Source: Melieria omissa
Lineage: Eukaryota > Arthropoda > Insecta > Diptera > Ulidiidae
Length of the DNA: 64,000 bases
NCBI GenBank assembly: GCA_963971225.1
Contig: OZ020267.1
Span: 124,487,568-124,551,567 of the forward strand
Direction: 5' to 3'
The notes beneath the pieces were generated by a model. It was not told the origin of the DNA. It saw only the letters and a program-made list of their open reading frames with translations, and made no database searches. This document shows, piece by piece, positions 23,229 to 34,923 of the stretch; the first letter of the stretch is position 1, and the number at the start of each line of letters is the position of its first letter. Both the position numbers and the translations under genes were made by a program.

Positions 23229-23461
23229 CACTAGATACACAGTAAGATTTCCATACCTACAAAGACAGCATATAATATTCGCTGATATCTCGAAAATTAC
23301 GCATCGGATTTAGCTAATTGTATATAATTGTAGAACCCAACTAATTGTAGAACCCGATAAAAAAATAAAAGTCGTTCTATCAAGTTGATAGAAATACTAA
23401 AGAAAATACAGATATTTAAAAATGAGAAACTGTCAAAAGGACCGCAATGGTCTTTCTAGTG
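23229..23461. mobile_element. TTAA-flanked MITE (family A), intact copy
   Basis: Flanked by TTAA at 23225-23228 and 23462-23465; termini CACTAGAT and CACTAGAA in inverted orientation. It is 233 bp and shares its interior with 16424-17046 minus the LTR. Non-coding, and probably mobilised by a piggyBac-type transposase elsewhere. Confidence 0.75.
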
Positions 23462-23712
23462 TTAATGGTTAAAATGATAAACTATTTACATGCCTTGCCA
23501 TCTCGTTGACAGCTTAAAGGTCTTTTCTAAATGTCTTTCGTAGAAAGGTTGGGCAATGCTGGATGCCTATTTACAGTTGAAGTTAGGTATTTGAGAGTTC
23601 TTTGATTTCCGATTTTCACGTGGTGGTTTGTTTCGGACAATCGACCTGGTTTATTAATACAAATCTAAGAAAAAATTTTGCAGGGAAAACATACAGAAAG
23701 TTACTTCATCTA

Positions 23713-24454
23713 TCAGGTGTACAACTTTGCTTCCGCCGTTTTTTTCCAAAATTAAAAGCTTTATTGCGAAAAAGTGCTTACAGATGTATTATTCAAAGTA
23801 TTGTCCGTCGCTAGCGACAACTTTCTCCCATCTTTCCGGCAATTTTCGGATCCCGGCTCGAAAAAAGGAGTCCTCTTTTGACGCTATCCATGAAGCAATC
23901 CATTTTTCCAATTCTTCGAAGGATTGAAAATGTTGATCTGCCAGGCCGTGTGCCATCGAACGGAATAGGTGGAAGTCAGAAGGGGCGACATCTGGGGAAT
24001 ACGGCGGGTGGGGCAAGACTTCCCATTTCAGCGTTTCCAGGTACTTTTTGACCACTTTTGCGACGTGAGGCCGAGCATTGTCGTGTTGGAGGATGACTTT
24101 GTCATGTCGAAATCACCATTTTTAAAACGTTGAAACCACTCCCGACACGTTCTTTCACTCAGAGCAGCATCACCGTAAGTTTCTGAGAGCATTCGATGCG
24201 CATCAGCTGCATTTTTTTTCGAATTGTAACAGAAAAGTAAAACTTCCCGCAAATGGCGAAAATTGGGCACATAAACGGACATTTTCGAGCGTGAATAATA
24301 CGAAAACAAGAACAACTGTCACTGAAACGGCGATGATAATTCGTTAGGCACTGTCCACACTCACTTTAGGGGCATTACCATCTATGTATTTCAACCAGCC
24401 TCAGCCGGTACAGCCACCTATCGGAAAACGGCGGAAGCAAAGTTGTACACCTGA
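23713..24454 (-). mobile_element. internally deleted mariner, 742 bp, perfect inverted repeats
   Basis: Both ends carry the same 30-bp inverted repeat, starting TCAGGTGTACAACTTTGCTT and continuing CCGCCGTTTT, with TA flanks at 23711-23712 and 24455-24456. The element is roughly 55-60% of mariner size because the middle of the transposase is deleted. Perfect termini indicate recent transposition, by a transposase supplied in trans. Confidence 0.93.
23789..24282 (-). pseudogene. mariner transposase with central deletion
   Basis: The N-terminal DNA-binding part starts at the Met of MSVYVPNFRHLREVLLFCYN (24282) and runs to REWFQRFKNGDFD. Then, in a shifted frame, it resumes at the second catalytic Asp (ILQHDNARPH) and SPDVAPSDFHLF with the third Asp, 34 residues apart, ending SDGQYFE. 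The segment with the first Asp is lost at about 24103. It cannot be active. Confidence 0.88.
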
Positions 24455-24486
24455 TATTTTAGTTAAGAAGAAAACTAAATATTTAA

Positions 24487-24568
24487 CCCTTTCAGTAACA
24501 ATGTCCAATGTATTGGACTACAGCCCATACAATTCATACAGCCCGGTTTATTTTCATGTCGGAAAGGG
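24487..24568. mobile_element. 82-bp TTAA-flanked mini-element
   Basis: Inverted termini CCCTTTC at both ends with TTAA at 24483-24486 and 24569-24572. The interior holds the palindrome TCCAATGTATTGGA. It lies 32 bp from the mariner at 23713-24454. The termini are shared with family B over only 7 bp. Confidence 0.55.
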
Positions 24569-24603
24569 TTAAGAAGACTTTTTTTGAGAAATTCCTCCTA
24601 GAT

Positions 24604-24690
24604 TAGGTTAGATTAAAGTAGGGAAGTGTGCAGCATGCATTTCCACTCGGAGACCCCTTTGGGCTCATTGTGAATCCCTTCATTCTTGAA
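24604..24690 (-). mobile_element. SINE/LINE 3'-tail fragment
   Basis: On the minus strand: TTCACAATGAGCCC, GGGGTCTCCGAGTGG and a terminal AATCTAACCTAATC. It matches the last part of the SINE at 15429-15831. No tRNA-like head was found, so it could be a truncated SINE or a LINE end. Confidence 0.5.
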
Positions 24691-25417
24691 TCCGGTGTCC
24701 TTCCCTATCTATTGGGTGCCCTGTACATTTGCCCTGTGCCCTGTACAGCCCTGTTTGGATCCTTTGGGAACCATTTGATCTTGGCGAGGAAATTGTGTAG
24801 AATAGTAATCTGTGCATCAGCTATTTCTGTAAGTCCATCGAAGAATCTGGGTTCAAAGGTTTTGAACAGTCGTTCCTGCAGTCACCACTTGTATAGCCAC
24901 TTTCGTCCTAACTTATGCATATGTGTTGTATAGATAGCTGCTGTTGTGGCCATTTTTTGTTTATGTTAAAATAATGTAATCCATCCATCCATCCATCTAA
25001 ACCATCTCTGATAAAAACCATCTAAAGATGGGAACTATGTGTAAGCTCACAACTATTGTAAATTGTTTGATATTTTGTTAATGTTGTCCAGAAATTTTGT
25101 TGACCATTAGTAATACCATCATACGATCAGAATTTCGACTTGGCTGGTATGTATTGTAAAGTGCTCAGCCCGTTGTTAAGGTTTGCTGAAAAAAATAATG
25201 TGAGATTTCTTACCACTTCGAGGATATAATTTTTAACACAGCCTAATGTTATTCATACACATCCAACAGTAATGAATTGAAGCTGCTTTTGGCATTCGAA
25301 GAGGTAAAATTCTAAGACTGGGCTGAAGAAGGCAAGGTTTATAAGGCGGAAGGCGTACATTAGATATCGAAACATCCCATACCGATCGAAAACCCCTCAT
25401 ATGCTATGAATTCTTAC
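24691..25417. other. no gene seen
   Basis: Unique-looking sequence with a small CATC run near 24980. No recognisable frame. Confidence 0.55.
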
Positions 25418-25421
25418 TTAA

Positions 25422-25737
25422 CTCTTCAATTCCCAGTGTCACCTGTAGGGGACACATGCTTAATATTTTTTTCCTACCACATAGGTTTTTATTTTTAAAT
25501 TCTAACACTTGTATAGCAAAGTCAATTAGTAGTACTTGTTTATTTAATTTTCCTAGCAACACTAGCGAAACGTTATTTGTCAAATTTATTCGAGTTTGAG
25601 TGGTTTCTTTCAATATCAAAATGAGGGTAGTTTAAAAATTGTTTATGTATTTTTTTGTCTTATCCAAACGTACCTAAGCTATTTTATTTAAAAAGAAAAT
25701 TTTCTTTTTCACTATTTTGGACATGGGAATTGAAGGG
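25422..25737. mobile_element. TTAA-flanked MITE (family C)
   Basis: Termini CTCTTCAATTCCCA at the left and CCCTTCAATTCCCA reversed at the right (13 of 14), with TTAA at 25418-25421 and 25738-25741. It is 316 bp with no transposase. Its piggyBac-type affiliation follows from the TTAA duplication and the CCCTT start. Confidence 0.78.
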
Positions 25738-25741
25738 TTAA

Positions 25742-26435
25742 AACCTTAATTTAAACAATTTTTGTAACTAACCAGAACTAGGGAACATGGAATTTTTTAT
25801 ATTTTGTCCTGTTAAGTCAAATTTTTACAAAATTTAAGAATGGATTTTAGAAAGGCTTTCTAAGTTTTATTTTAGAGCATTTACTAGATACCGAAACAGT
25901 TAATACTGATCGAAAAACCCTTATAAAGTCTGTTTTCAAAACTTTTTTCCTTGTTCATTCTACTTATAATCAAAGAGTCTGAACAAGGCTAACCCCTTGT
26001 GTTGCTGCCGTAGTCGATTGAAGTTCTGCCAAGCTTGGTGATCAGTCTATTGGTAGCAGTCGTACAAGATGGGGCTGCCATCTGTCGTCCCCTAGGAGAG
26101 ACGCCTCCGTGTGTGAAAATTTCTAACTGGGTTGTGTAGAGAGTCCTCTGTGCTCTGTTGCTGATAGGTAGAAATTATTGTTGGGAAAGGCAGAGGTTGG
26201 TGTCTTTGATGAGCTTATTGTGGATCATGTATGCGCTGCGACGTATTTTTGTTAATCCGAATGTGAACTCCTAGGAGTGTTGTTGTTGCTTAAGTGAGGT
26301 TACTGAAAATAAAAAACTGCTGAGAGCTGCTTATAACAACTGGAAAGGATACGAGTTTCTCCAAAGGTGATCAATTTGACTGGGTAATGCTGAAGGGATA
26401 TGAAACAAAGAGAAAGAAATATTGGTCATTTGGAA
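25742..26435. other. no gene seen
   Basis: Mixed sequence without recognisable features. Confidence 0.55.
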
Positions 26436-26439
26436 AATA

Positions 26440-26515
26440 ACAGAACCAAATTTGGTAGGAATTGAACCCAAGACCTCTGGAATGGGAGCCCAGTGCAGCG
26501 ACTTTAACTTGAACA
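26440..26515 (-). repeat. tRNA-like sequence, possible SINE head or tRNA pseudogene
   Basis: The minus strand reads GTTAAAGTCGCTGCACTGGG, CTCCCATTCCAGAGG and GGGTTCAATTCCTACC. The last contains a near-perfect RNA polymerase III B-box (GGTTCAATTCC). The anticodon-arm-like middle is preserved but the acceptor stem does not pair clearly. It is not the same as the SINE at 15429. Confidence 0.45.
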
Positions 26516-26649
26516 ATTTCCTGTCCGTTTTTTGCAAAAATAACAAACAGAAAGTGTCTTCTCAAGCTAAATTTTCACCTGGTGACCTCACCTTCTTAAA
26601 TTTCCAATGAAAAACACTGAATTGTATTTGATTTTTTAAACATTTTCGT

Positions 26650-29180
26650 GTATTTATTTTTATTATTTGCTTTTTGTCGACTTTATTAAAAATTGTTACT
26701 CTAACCTAACTAAAAAAAAAGTGTTAACATTAATTTTTACAACAATTTCGGGTAAATACTCGCAGTGTACACAAAAATACACGTAAGCCACACTTTTACA
26801 AAAAGTGCACATAGTATACATAAATACTTAAGAAGACGGCTTAAGCGTATTCAATGAATTAGACTAAAGATTACAAGTATTCAATTAGCGTTCGATTACT
26901 TAGCGACTATGAATTAGTTATGGAATTATTGAATTTTGCACAAACAACTAAGTTCGCATGTATGTACAACATAATCAATGATTTATAACTGTTGAACATA
27001 ATTTATCCTTTAAGGTTAATGAATGAATTAATTTAAATTTGTACAATGCACACAGAGTGGTGGGGGAGTGGGGAAGAGAAGCGACGGGAATACTGCGCTA
27101 GCGATTTGCTTTATTGTCCGATTGTCAGCGGCGTAGTTTCGCATCAATTGCATTGGAAGCTTTTCGTGTGTGTGTTGACTTAAGTTTTGCTTAGGTAAAA
27201 ATAAATAAATTATAAGTGCACTTTGTCGGTCGTTGTTACATTAATTTACATACACACGCGTCGATTATCGTATTAAATGCTTATATTTTATGGCTTTTGT
27301 GTGGTTGTTGTTGTTGTTGTCGTTTGCTATTTGCTATTCAAAAACAAAAAACAAAAAAAAAACTATTTATTTGTAAAAAAAGAGTCTTTGTTGGCTTTGT
27401 AGTCTTCATTGATGAATTACATATTTACAGTTGGCATATGGTGTGTGTGTGTGTATGTGTGTGCGTCAGGTTGGTGTTAGTTAAAATTAATTAATTTTTA
27501 ATGGTGTATTTCAAATTTTATGAGTATTTGTTGTGAATGTGTGTGTGTGTAGTGAAGATTGAGGTGCAGTCTTTGGAGAGCTGAGGCGACGAGATATTTT
27601 AAGGATCACCAAGAATCGTAGTTATGTTAACTTTCTGGTCACCTTTTTGACATCTTTCATTCTCTTTTATAGTCTTTTACTGTTCTATCTTGTACGAGTT
27701 TTATTTGCTTTGATCCCCGATTCATCTTAACTTTTTTCCACTTTTCTGCTTGATTTTTCGTTCTTGAATCCATCACTGAGGCCTTATTTCATCTTCTCTT
27801 TTCTTCTTTTCGACTTTTCGTTTTGTTTTTTCGTTCTTGAATCCATCACTGAGGTCTTATTTCTTCTTCTTTCCTTCTTTCCATCCTTACAACTTTTCTT
27901 TTTTTCTAATGCCATCTCTCTTTTTGTTTTATTTTTGTTTTGTTTTTTCGTTCTTGAATCTATCACTGAGGTCTTATTTCATCTTCTCTTTTCTTCTTTT
28001 CTTCCTTACTATTTTTCTTTTCTTTTAATGCCATCTTTCCTTTTTTCGACTTTTCTTTCTGTTTTTTCGTTCTTGAATCCATCACTGAGGTCTTATTTCA
28101 TCTTCTCTTTTCTTCTTTTCTTCCTTATTATTTTTCTTTTTTTCTAACGCCATCTCTCCTTTTTTTTTTTTGTTTTTTCGTTCTTGAATCTATCACTGAG
28201 GACTTATTTCATCTTCCTTCCGTCTTTCCTTCCCTACATCTTTCCTTTCTTCCTAATGTCTTCCTTTCTCTTCTACTTCTCATTCTTCTTACTTCTTCCT
28301 CTTCCCCCTTTTGTATTATGTTGTTTTTCTTTTGCGATTTTCCTTTATTTCGACATTTCCTTTTTGTTCAATTCATCGCTGTGACTTTGGACTTCTCTTG
28401 ATTCCTTACTTCTTTGCTCTTTACTCTTTTCTTTTAGAATTCTTTTTCCTATTTTCTTGTAGAACCCTGTTTATCTCGTCCTCCTCTTCCTTCTCTTTTT
28501 CATCCTTATGGTCTTTCTTTCGAAAGCTGGCAGATTTCGAGCGCCTATCACTGTTCTTCCAGCCTGTTCCAAAGACAGCTTTTTTCATGAATGCATGCGT
28601 GGGTGTGTGTGTGTGTGTGAGTGCTTGTAAATGTTGTATGTATGCGGTTAGTTGATGTCCTAACTAAAATAACTAATAAATGAAGTGGGGTGGGACCGCG
28701 GATAAAAGTTGTGTGAGGTTGGCATTATTCGCTCTAAACTTAGAAGTAATGGCAAAATTTGTTTACTTTAACTTAGTTTAACTATAATTTAATGCTATTG
28801 CAGTTTTGCTTCGTCGCTTTCTACACGTTAAGCTGTACACAACGCTTTCGTCAACGCGTCAATTGGGGGAATTACATTTAAAGTTTCTGTTACCACAGCC
28901 GAGAGTGACGAGTGCACGCGCACCCATCGGACTCAACAAACTTCAAAGCAGCTAAACTAAATGTACGTATAATGGATGCTTCTTCTTATTCTTCCTCCTA
29001 CTCTTCTTCTTCTTCTTCTTTGTCATGGTTTTTGGAAGCCACTGTCACTTGCACTAATACACATGTCGAACTTATGAGTAGCGTCAACTTAGATCTAAAC
29101 TTACGTGCTGCATACGAACTAATGATCACTTTGTTGTTGTTGCTATGCTATGTATGTATATGTGTACGTTGGTGTGACGC
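26650..29180 (-). other. ds: probable ds 3' UTR and downstream flank
   Basis: No coding sequence is seen after the ds stop. On the minus strand, AATAAA-type signals occur near 28349, 27364, 27115-27110, 26685 and in an AATAAA cluster near 26655. The cluster is a plausible distal polyadenylation site, giving a 3' UTR of about 2.5 kb, but proximal use cannot be excluded. The stretch includes a minisatellite (27758-28290), TG runs near 27440 and 27540, and a (TTC)n patch near 28980-29020. The 3' boundary is inferred. Confidence 0.4.
27758..28290. repeat. pyrimidine-rich minisatellite, about five units
   Basis: TTTTTTCGTTCTTGAATC followed by CATCACTGAGG or TATCACTGAGG and CTTATTTC recurs at about 27758, 27831, 27949, 28068 and 28179 (spacing 72, 118, 119 and 111 bp), each followed by TTCTTTTC-type tracts. 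It lies within the probable ds 3' UTR or just downstream, where the transcript strand would be GA-rich. Confidence 0.85.
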
Positions 29181-32100
29181 TCACATGCGCACGCGCATCT
29201 CTTGTTCGACGAGCATTTTGGCGCCTCGCTGCGTCGGCTGCGGCGGATGTCGCGGCAGCGACACCATGTGATGTCCCGTCGGAACGCCGCCCAGCGGCGA
29301 TATCGAGGGTGAGCGCGTCGCCAGCGGCGAGAGCGACGGCGAAAACGAGGGCGACATGGCCGACGAGGTGCTGAAGCCGCCCGGCGCATCGTGACTGATC
29401 GGCGAACGCGGCAGCATGTACTGGCCGCCGCCGCCCACCACCGACGAGGCTGCGGTGCCGGCGAGGTGGTGCGCCGCAGTGGGCGGCATGCGCACGCCGA
29501 CGCCGCTGCCGGCTAATACTGGCATGTTGATGGAGCGCGGCGCGACATTCGTGAGCAGCGGCGGCGGTATGTGCGTTGGCTTGACGCTGCCCGCCGCGCT
29601 GTGCGCCAGCGACTGTTTGCTCTTCGCGCTCGACGAGGCGCCGCTGTTGCCGCTGTGCACCGACATGGTGTCGTCCTTGAGGCGCGCAATCTCGGAGAAG
29701 ACATGTGCCAGCGGCTGGTATTGCGGTCCCCAGTCGAGCAGGTAGTCCCAGTTGTAGCTGCCGGTCAGCTCCTCCTCGCTGTGCACAATCGAGCTGAGTG
29801 AGCCGTTCATCGATGGGCCCACGTTGCCGGTGCCCACTACCGGCACGTCGCCGAAGCTCATGACGTGGTCCACGGCGGCGCCGATGCTGCCCGCAGTGGT
29901 TGCCGCCTCGTCCGCGCTGCTGCCGCGGTCCGACGCAGCGCCGGTCACATCGTTCAATTTGGCATAGATGAGGTTGGTGATGTCCGACTCGGCGGCGACG
30001 TCCTCGTCGAACATGTGCAGCGGCAGCGGGTGGTGCAGGTGTGCGTCCTTATTGGAACCGCCCATACTCTCCGAGCAGCGGTGCGACGAGTTCGAGGCGG
30101 CGCCGGTGGGGTTCGCATCACGGTCGACGATGCCCAGCCGCGCCAGGTACTCTTGCGTGTTCTGCACTGAGATATCGGACAGGCGGCCGTCGTCGCTGGC
30201 GCCGCCGCTGGCACCGGCGCGATGATGCAGCGGTCCCTCGTTAATCATTCGAATTTCTTCGTCCTCACCGTCGTCCTCGGCTGAGCCGCGTCCGCTAGAG
30301 CCGGACTGTTCGGAGCCCGACAGTTCGGAGGTGGTGGCAGCGCCCGAATTGGAGCTGGCCGCGTGTGCACCGTACGGCGGTATCTCGTCATATTTGGGCG
30401 GTGCGAATTGTGCGCCGGCTGCCGTTGTTGCACCGGTGCCACTGGTGCCGGCAGTGCCCGCAGCGCCGACTGCGCCACTCACGCCGCCACGTATGGGAAT
30501 CGTGTCGAAGGCGCTCGGGTCGACGTAGCTGTTGCTGTTGCCCACCGTTTCGGCGCTCAGGTGCGGCTTGCCAACGTTGCGCGGCTTACGGCTGCGCATG
30601 CGCACAAACAGGAAAATGCCTGCCGCTGCGCACAGCGCCAACAGAACGACAGTGATTAGGGCTACAATCCAGTCGGCAAAGCCGGCGCTGGATCCGTTGC
30701 CACCTGCGCTGCTGGCCAGATTGGTGCCGGGGTCGGCGAGCGGATCGAGCGAAATCTCCACCACTGACATGTTCGTCAGCGAGCCCTGGCGTCCGGAGCT
30801 GGCCGAAATCACAAGGCTGATGTCTCGTCCGTCATCGAACTGGTCGTCGAGCTTCTTCTTGATCACTACTGCGCCGGTGGTGCGATTGACCTTGAAGTAG
30901 GCGTGCTGCGAACTCAACTGGTAGACTACGCGTCCGTCGGGGCCCTTGTCGCGATCGGTGGCCGTAACCTGACCTACGACAAAGCCCAGCGGCAGGTAGC
31001 CAGTGGATGGCGATGGCATGACGAAGCGATAGGTACGCTCGGTAAATTGCGGAGCAAACTCGTCCTTTGACTCGATCTCGATGCGAACTTTGACACGCGC
31101 CGACTTTCCGCCCGTGTCCGTAGCGCGAAGCATAAAGTCGTAGCGATGGCGCTGCTCGTAGTCAAACACCGCATTCGTGGTGACAATGCCGGTCTGTGCG
31201 TCGACGCGGAACAGCTTCCACGAGACGTCGTCGAGACCGACAGCCTCGTGATCCACGCTGTAGTTGAGGCGCCCGAAGGCACCGCGATCCAGATCGGTGG
31301 CGCGCGCTGTGAAGACGCTGCTGCCGACCGGCTCGTTTTCGCCCACAAACTCGATGTACTCACTGACGGGGAAGCGCGGTGCGTTATCGTTCTCGTCGCG
31401 CAGCGCCAGCCGGAATGACTGCAAGCTGCAAAGTGGTTGCGGCGCGCTGTCGCAGGCGCGTATGATCAGCTCGTAGCGCATAGCGCCGCTGTCGTAGTCC
31501 AATTTGTTGTTGACGAACAGCACACCCGACACCAGGTCGACGGTGAACATGCCCTCATCGTTGCCCGAAGTGATATCGTACACCACCTCCGAGTTGGGCG
31601 TGTTCTCCAGGTCCGCGTCGATGGCCGACAGCTGCGCGATCGAGTAGCGTAACGGAGCGAGTTCACTAATCTCTGCCTCGTACTTGGCATTTGCAGCGAA
31701 TCGCGGTGCATTGTCGTTGGCGTCGTCCACTGTCACGAACACATTGATGGCGGCCGTTGAGTTATCGGCAGCCTGCGCCAGCAATTGTTGCTGCGTGGCG
31801 GGTGCGTGCGCATCGCTCATCACCAGCCGCAGCTTGTAAAGGTCGTTGCGTTCGCGGTCGAGCGGCTTCACCAGCACAATGGCGCTCGACTGATACACCT
31901 CGAAGACACCATCCTCGTTGCCGGATAGAATGCTGAAGCGCAGCGCGCCGGCTGCTTGCTCGGCGCTCGTAGCATCGAGCACATCTTCGCTGAGGCGCAG
32001 AACCACGGCGCCCAGTTCGGCGGCCTCGCTGATCTGTGCGCGGTACTGCGTCTGCAGGAACTGTGCCTGGCCGCTGCGGCTCTTGCTGGCGCCCACTCTC

Positions 32101-32707
32101 AGCACAGTGGCGCTCTTCAGCGGCGGCGTGCCTGCATCCTGCGCCACCACCATCACATACAGGTCGTCCTTGAGGCTTGCAAGGCGGCTCGTGTTTACAA
32201 AGACGGTGCCGCTGTGCTCGTGCACGCTGAAGCCGCGCACGGGCGGCTCGATGCTGTAGTGCACCTGCGAGTTGCGGCCTTCCGCGTCGGCGTCGGTGGC
32301 GTTTACGGTCACCAATTCAATGTCGCTACTGCCGGACGCTGCGGCCGAAGCGATCATCTGCTGGTCGGGCAGCATGGCCACGTAGGCGGGCGGCTGCTGC
32401 GCTTGGAAGACGGGAGCGTTGTCGTTCTCGTCGCCGACGCGCACCGTCAGCGTGGTTCGGGCCTCGTGCGCCGCGTCGGATGCGACTATCTCTAGCTGGT
32501 ACTCCTGGCGCTGCTCGTAGTCGAGGTGACGCTTGAGAATCACTTTGCCGCTGTAGCGGTCGATGGCGAAAATCGATTTGTTGTCGAGGAGCTGGTTGGC
32601 GGATGGCTGGTTGTCGGGCAGCTCGGAGCCGAAGCGATAGGTGAGCGTCGGATACGTGTCGACGTCGTTGGCCGATATGGTTGTGATGACGGTGCCCAGT
32701 TCGGTGC
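29181..32707 (-). CDS. ds: dachsous last exon: cadherin repeats, TM and cytoplasmic tail
   Basis: Acceptor CCCCATACAG precedes 32707; the stop TGA is at 29183-29181. Residues 1472-2646. Extracellular part: VGDENDNAPVF, a degenerate boundary near GASKSRSGQAQF, VDDANDNAPRF, LRDENDNAPRF, a degenerate ESKDEFAPQF, then the membrane-proximal repeat. A 23-residue transmembrane helix (WIVALITVVLLALCAAAGIF...) lies at 30671-30603 and is followed by the basic stop-transfer RMRSRKPRN. The 473-residue tail has PPKYDEIPPYG, QEYLARLGIVD, DITNLIYAKLND and NWDYLLDWGPQYQPLAHVFS, then Ser/Ala/Gly/Pro-rich sequence. The NWDYLLDWGP block and tail layout are what identify Dachsous; in Drosophila this tail contacts Dachs and Lowfat (family knowledge). 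The exon is GC-rich. Confidence 0.95.
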
Positions 32708-33571
32708 CTGTATGGGGTTTTGAAGGGGGGAAACAGATCGAAATGCAAAAAATAAACACAATGTTTGAATTCAATTGAACCGAAATGGAGTAAGAAATTT
32801 TGACTAAATGTAGAGTGATTAATTGGGATTGAAAGGAAGACTTGATGAAGTAATTTCTGATTAATTGCGATTATTTTTTAATTAGAATGGTAAATAAAAC
32901 ACAGAATATGAATCGGATTTGGTCAAAATGATTGTTTTTGGTAACTCGATTAATTGACTTGCTCATTCAATTCAAATAGTCAATGCTGGAAAATTATGAG
33001 GTCAAGTGAAAGCTACACTATTCCCAATTTAATCAAATATGATTGACTAATTTTATGATTGCGAGGTTTTTTCTTTGTTATTTCCTTTGTGAATTGGGAA
33101 TTTAATTGGGAATATTCAATGCAATGACTTAATCAACCCTCATGGCATCTCGCATTATTTCCACTTTCACCAAACCAAATCGGTAGTCGCTCTTGCCGAA
33201 TTGCAAACCTAATTGCGAAACGATTCGAGTTGCAGGACTTGGCGGGCGCATTAGAAAGTGTGTACGTGCGTGGTGTGAAGAGTGTGAAGAGTGGCCCCAC
33301 AGGATTAATTTAGAAAATGTTTAAAATTATTTTGCCGCAATTAATATTGTGCCGCGGGCCGCATAGGTAGGTGCAGCGCTGCGGCCACGTACTCCCCAGT
33401 GGCCGCAAATCAAATTAAAATTCCATAATTCCAGCGCGATCGCGTCGCTGCATGCAACAGCAACAGCAACAACTGTGCGCGCACACGACGCGCACCGGCG
33501 CGGAATACAATAAATGCGAAAATGTGGCCGCGGCACAAAAACGGGTTGTGTCGGCCTGTCCTGCGACTTAC
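32708..33571 (-). other. ds: ds intron, 864 bp
   Basis: Bounded by donor GTAAGTCGC and a pyrimidine tract ending CCCCATACAG. The interior is AT-rich with no open frame of note and no recognised element. Confidence 0.9.
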
Positions 33572-34923
33572 CTTCGCTCACGCTAATCACACTGTGCGGC
33601 GGAAAAGTCGGCTGATTATCGTTGACGTCGACGATGTGCACACGTATCGTGGCCGTGCCCGTCATCTGCGGCACCCCCTCGTCCGTGGCGATCACCTTCA
33701 GCCGGTACATGTCGCGGATCTCGCGGTCCAGCACGATGTTCGTCTTGACGATGCCGCTGAATGCCGGCTCGATGACGAACGCGTTGTCGTGATTGCCGTC
33801 GACGATGTGGTAGAGAATGCGCGAGTTGGCGCCCGCGTCCGCGTCGAATGCGCTCACCTGCACGACGAACGTGCCCTTGTTGTTGCCCTCCCACACGGTG
33901 GTGGAGTACTGCTGCTGCGTGAAGTGCGGACTGTTGTCGTTGGCGTCCTCCAGCTCGACGATCAGCTCTGCGTAGCCATAGAGCAGCGGTGTGGCCTCGG
34001 TGCGTGCCACCACCACCAGACGCACTTCGTGCGGCTTCAACGCAACGGCGGCGGCGGCCGCATCGTCGCTGGCACTCGGCTGCAGCTCGCGATTGCTGCG
34101 GCCCGACGGCTTGCGCGTCTCATCGGCGAGCGCGCTCTCCGCCGAGCTGGTGGCGTTCTCCAGTTCGGCCGCGAGTTCGTCGGCGTCGTCGTAGAGCATG
34201 GCGCGGCCGCGGTAGGGGCCCGCACCTGTTGCGCCGTCAACGGCAGCGCTCACAAAGCGCTCGTAGTCCAAGTGTGTTGCGTCGGCGACTTTGATCTCGC
34301 CGCTCGTTGCGTCTATGGCGAATGCGCCGTCCTCGTTGCCCGCGCCGATGGCGTAGTGGATCTTCTGGCGGCGGCCGTCGCTGCGCACGGCGCTCACCTG
34401 CAGCACGCGCGCACCTGTGTTGGTGTTCTCGCGCAGCTTCAGGCGGTACGTGTCGTTCTGGAAGCGCAGCACGGGCGCGCCGGCGGGCATCTCGCCCACG
34501 CGCAGCTCGATCAGGCCGAGCGAGGTGCGTGCCGGGTTGCCCTTGTCGCGTGCCGACACCTCGATGTGCAGCAGCCGGCCCGACTCGCTGGCCAGGCTCT
34601 GGGTGGCGCTGACCACGCCCGTGTTGGGGTTGATGCGGAATTTGTTGCGCGTCGTCGCATCGGTGCCGCTCAGCGAGTAGAGCACCTCGCCGTTCATGCC
34701 CGCGTCGATGTCGGCGGCGCTGACCTGCAGCAGCGTCTGGCCCGGCTGGATGAGTGCGGGCACCTGGGCGCGAAACGGGTAGCGCTCGAAGATGGGCCGG
34801 TTGTCGTTGACGTCGTCGACGGTGATCTGCACCGGCACGAGGGCCGAGCGCGCATCGTAGCGGCCGCCGTCGGTGGCAACAACCATGAAATTGTAAACGT
34901 GCTGGCGCTCGCGATCCAGCGGC
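33572..34923 (-). CDS. ds: dachsous exon (four cadherin repeat boundaries)
   Basis: Acceptor TTCGTTTCAG precedes 34923; donor GTAAGTCGC starts at 33571. Phase 2 in, phase 1 out; residues 1021-1471. Boundaries are VDDVNDNRPIF, a degenerate VGEMPAGAPVLRF, LEDANDNSPHF and IVDVNDNQPTF. One repeat carries a long hydrophilic insertion of about 60 residues (acidic, Ala/Ser-rich, between LDYERFV and HEVRLVVVAR), so this repeat is unusually long. The exon is GC-rich compared with its AT-rich introns; this creates long antisense open frames that are not genes. It joins the last exon as SVSEG-TELGTVI. Confidence 0.93.

Noticed and set aside
29416..32495. Many plus-strand and minus-strand off-frame open frames of 60-180 codons
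   Set aside because: All overlap the last ds exon, whose high GC content removes stops in other frames.
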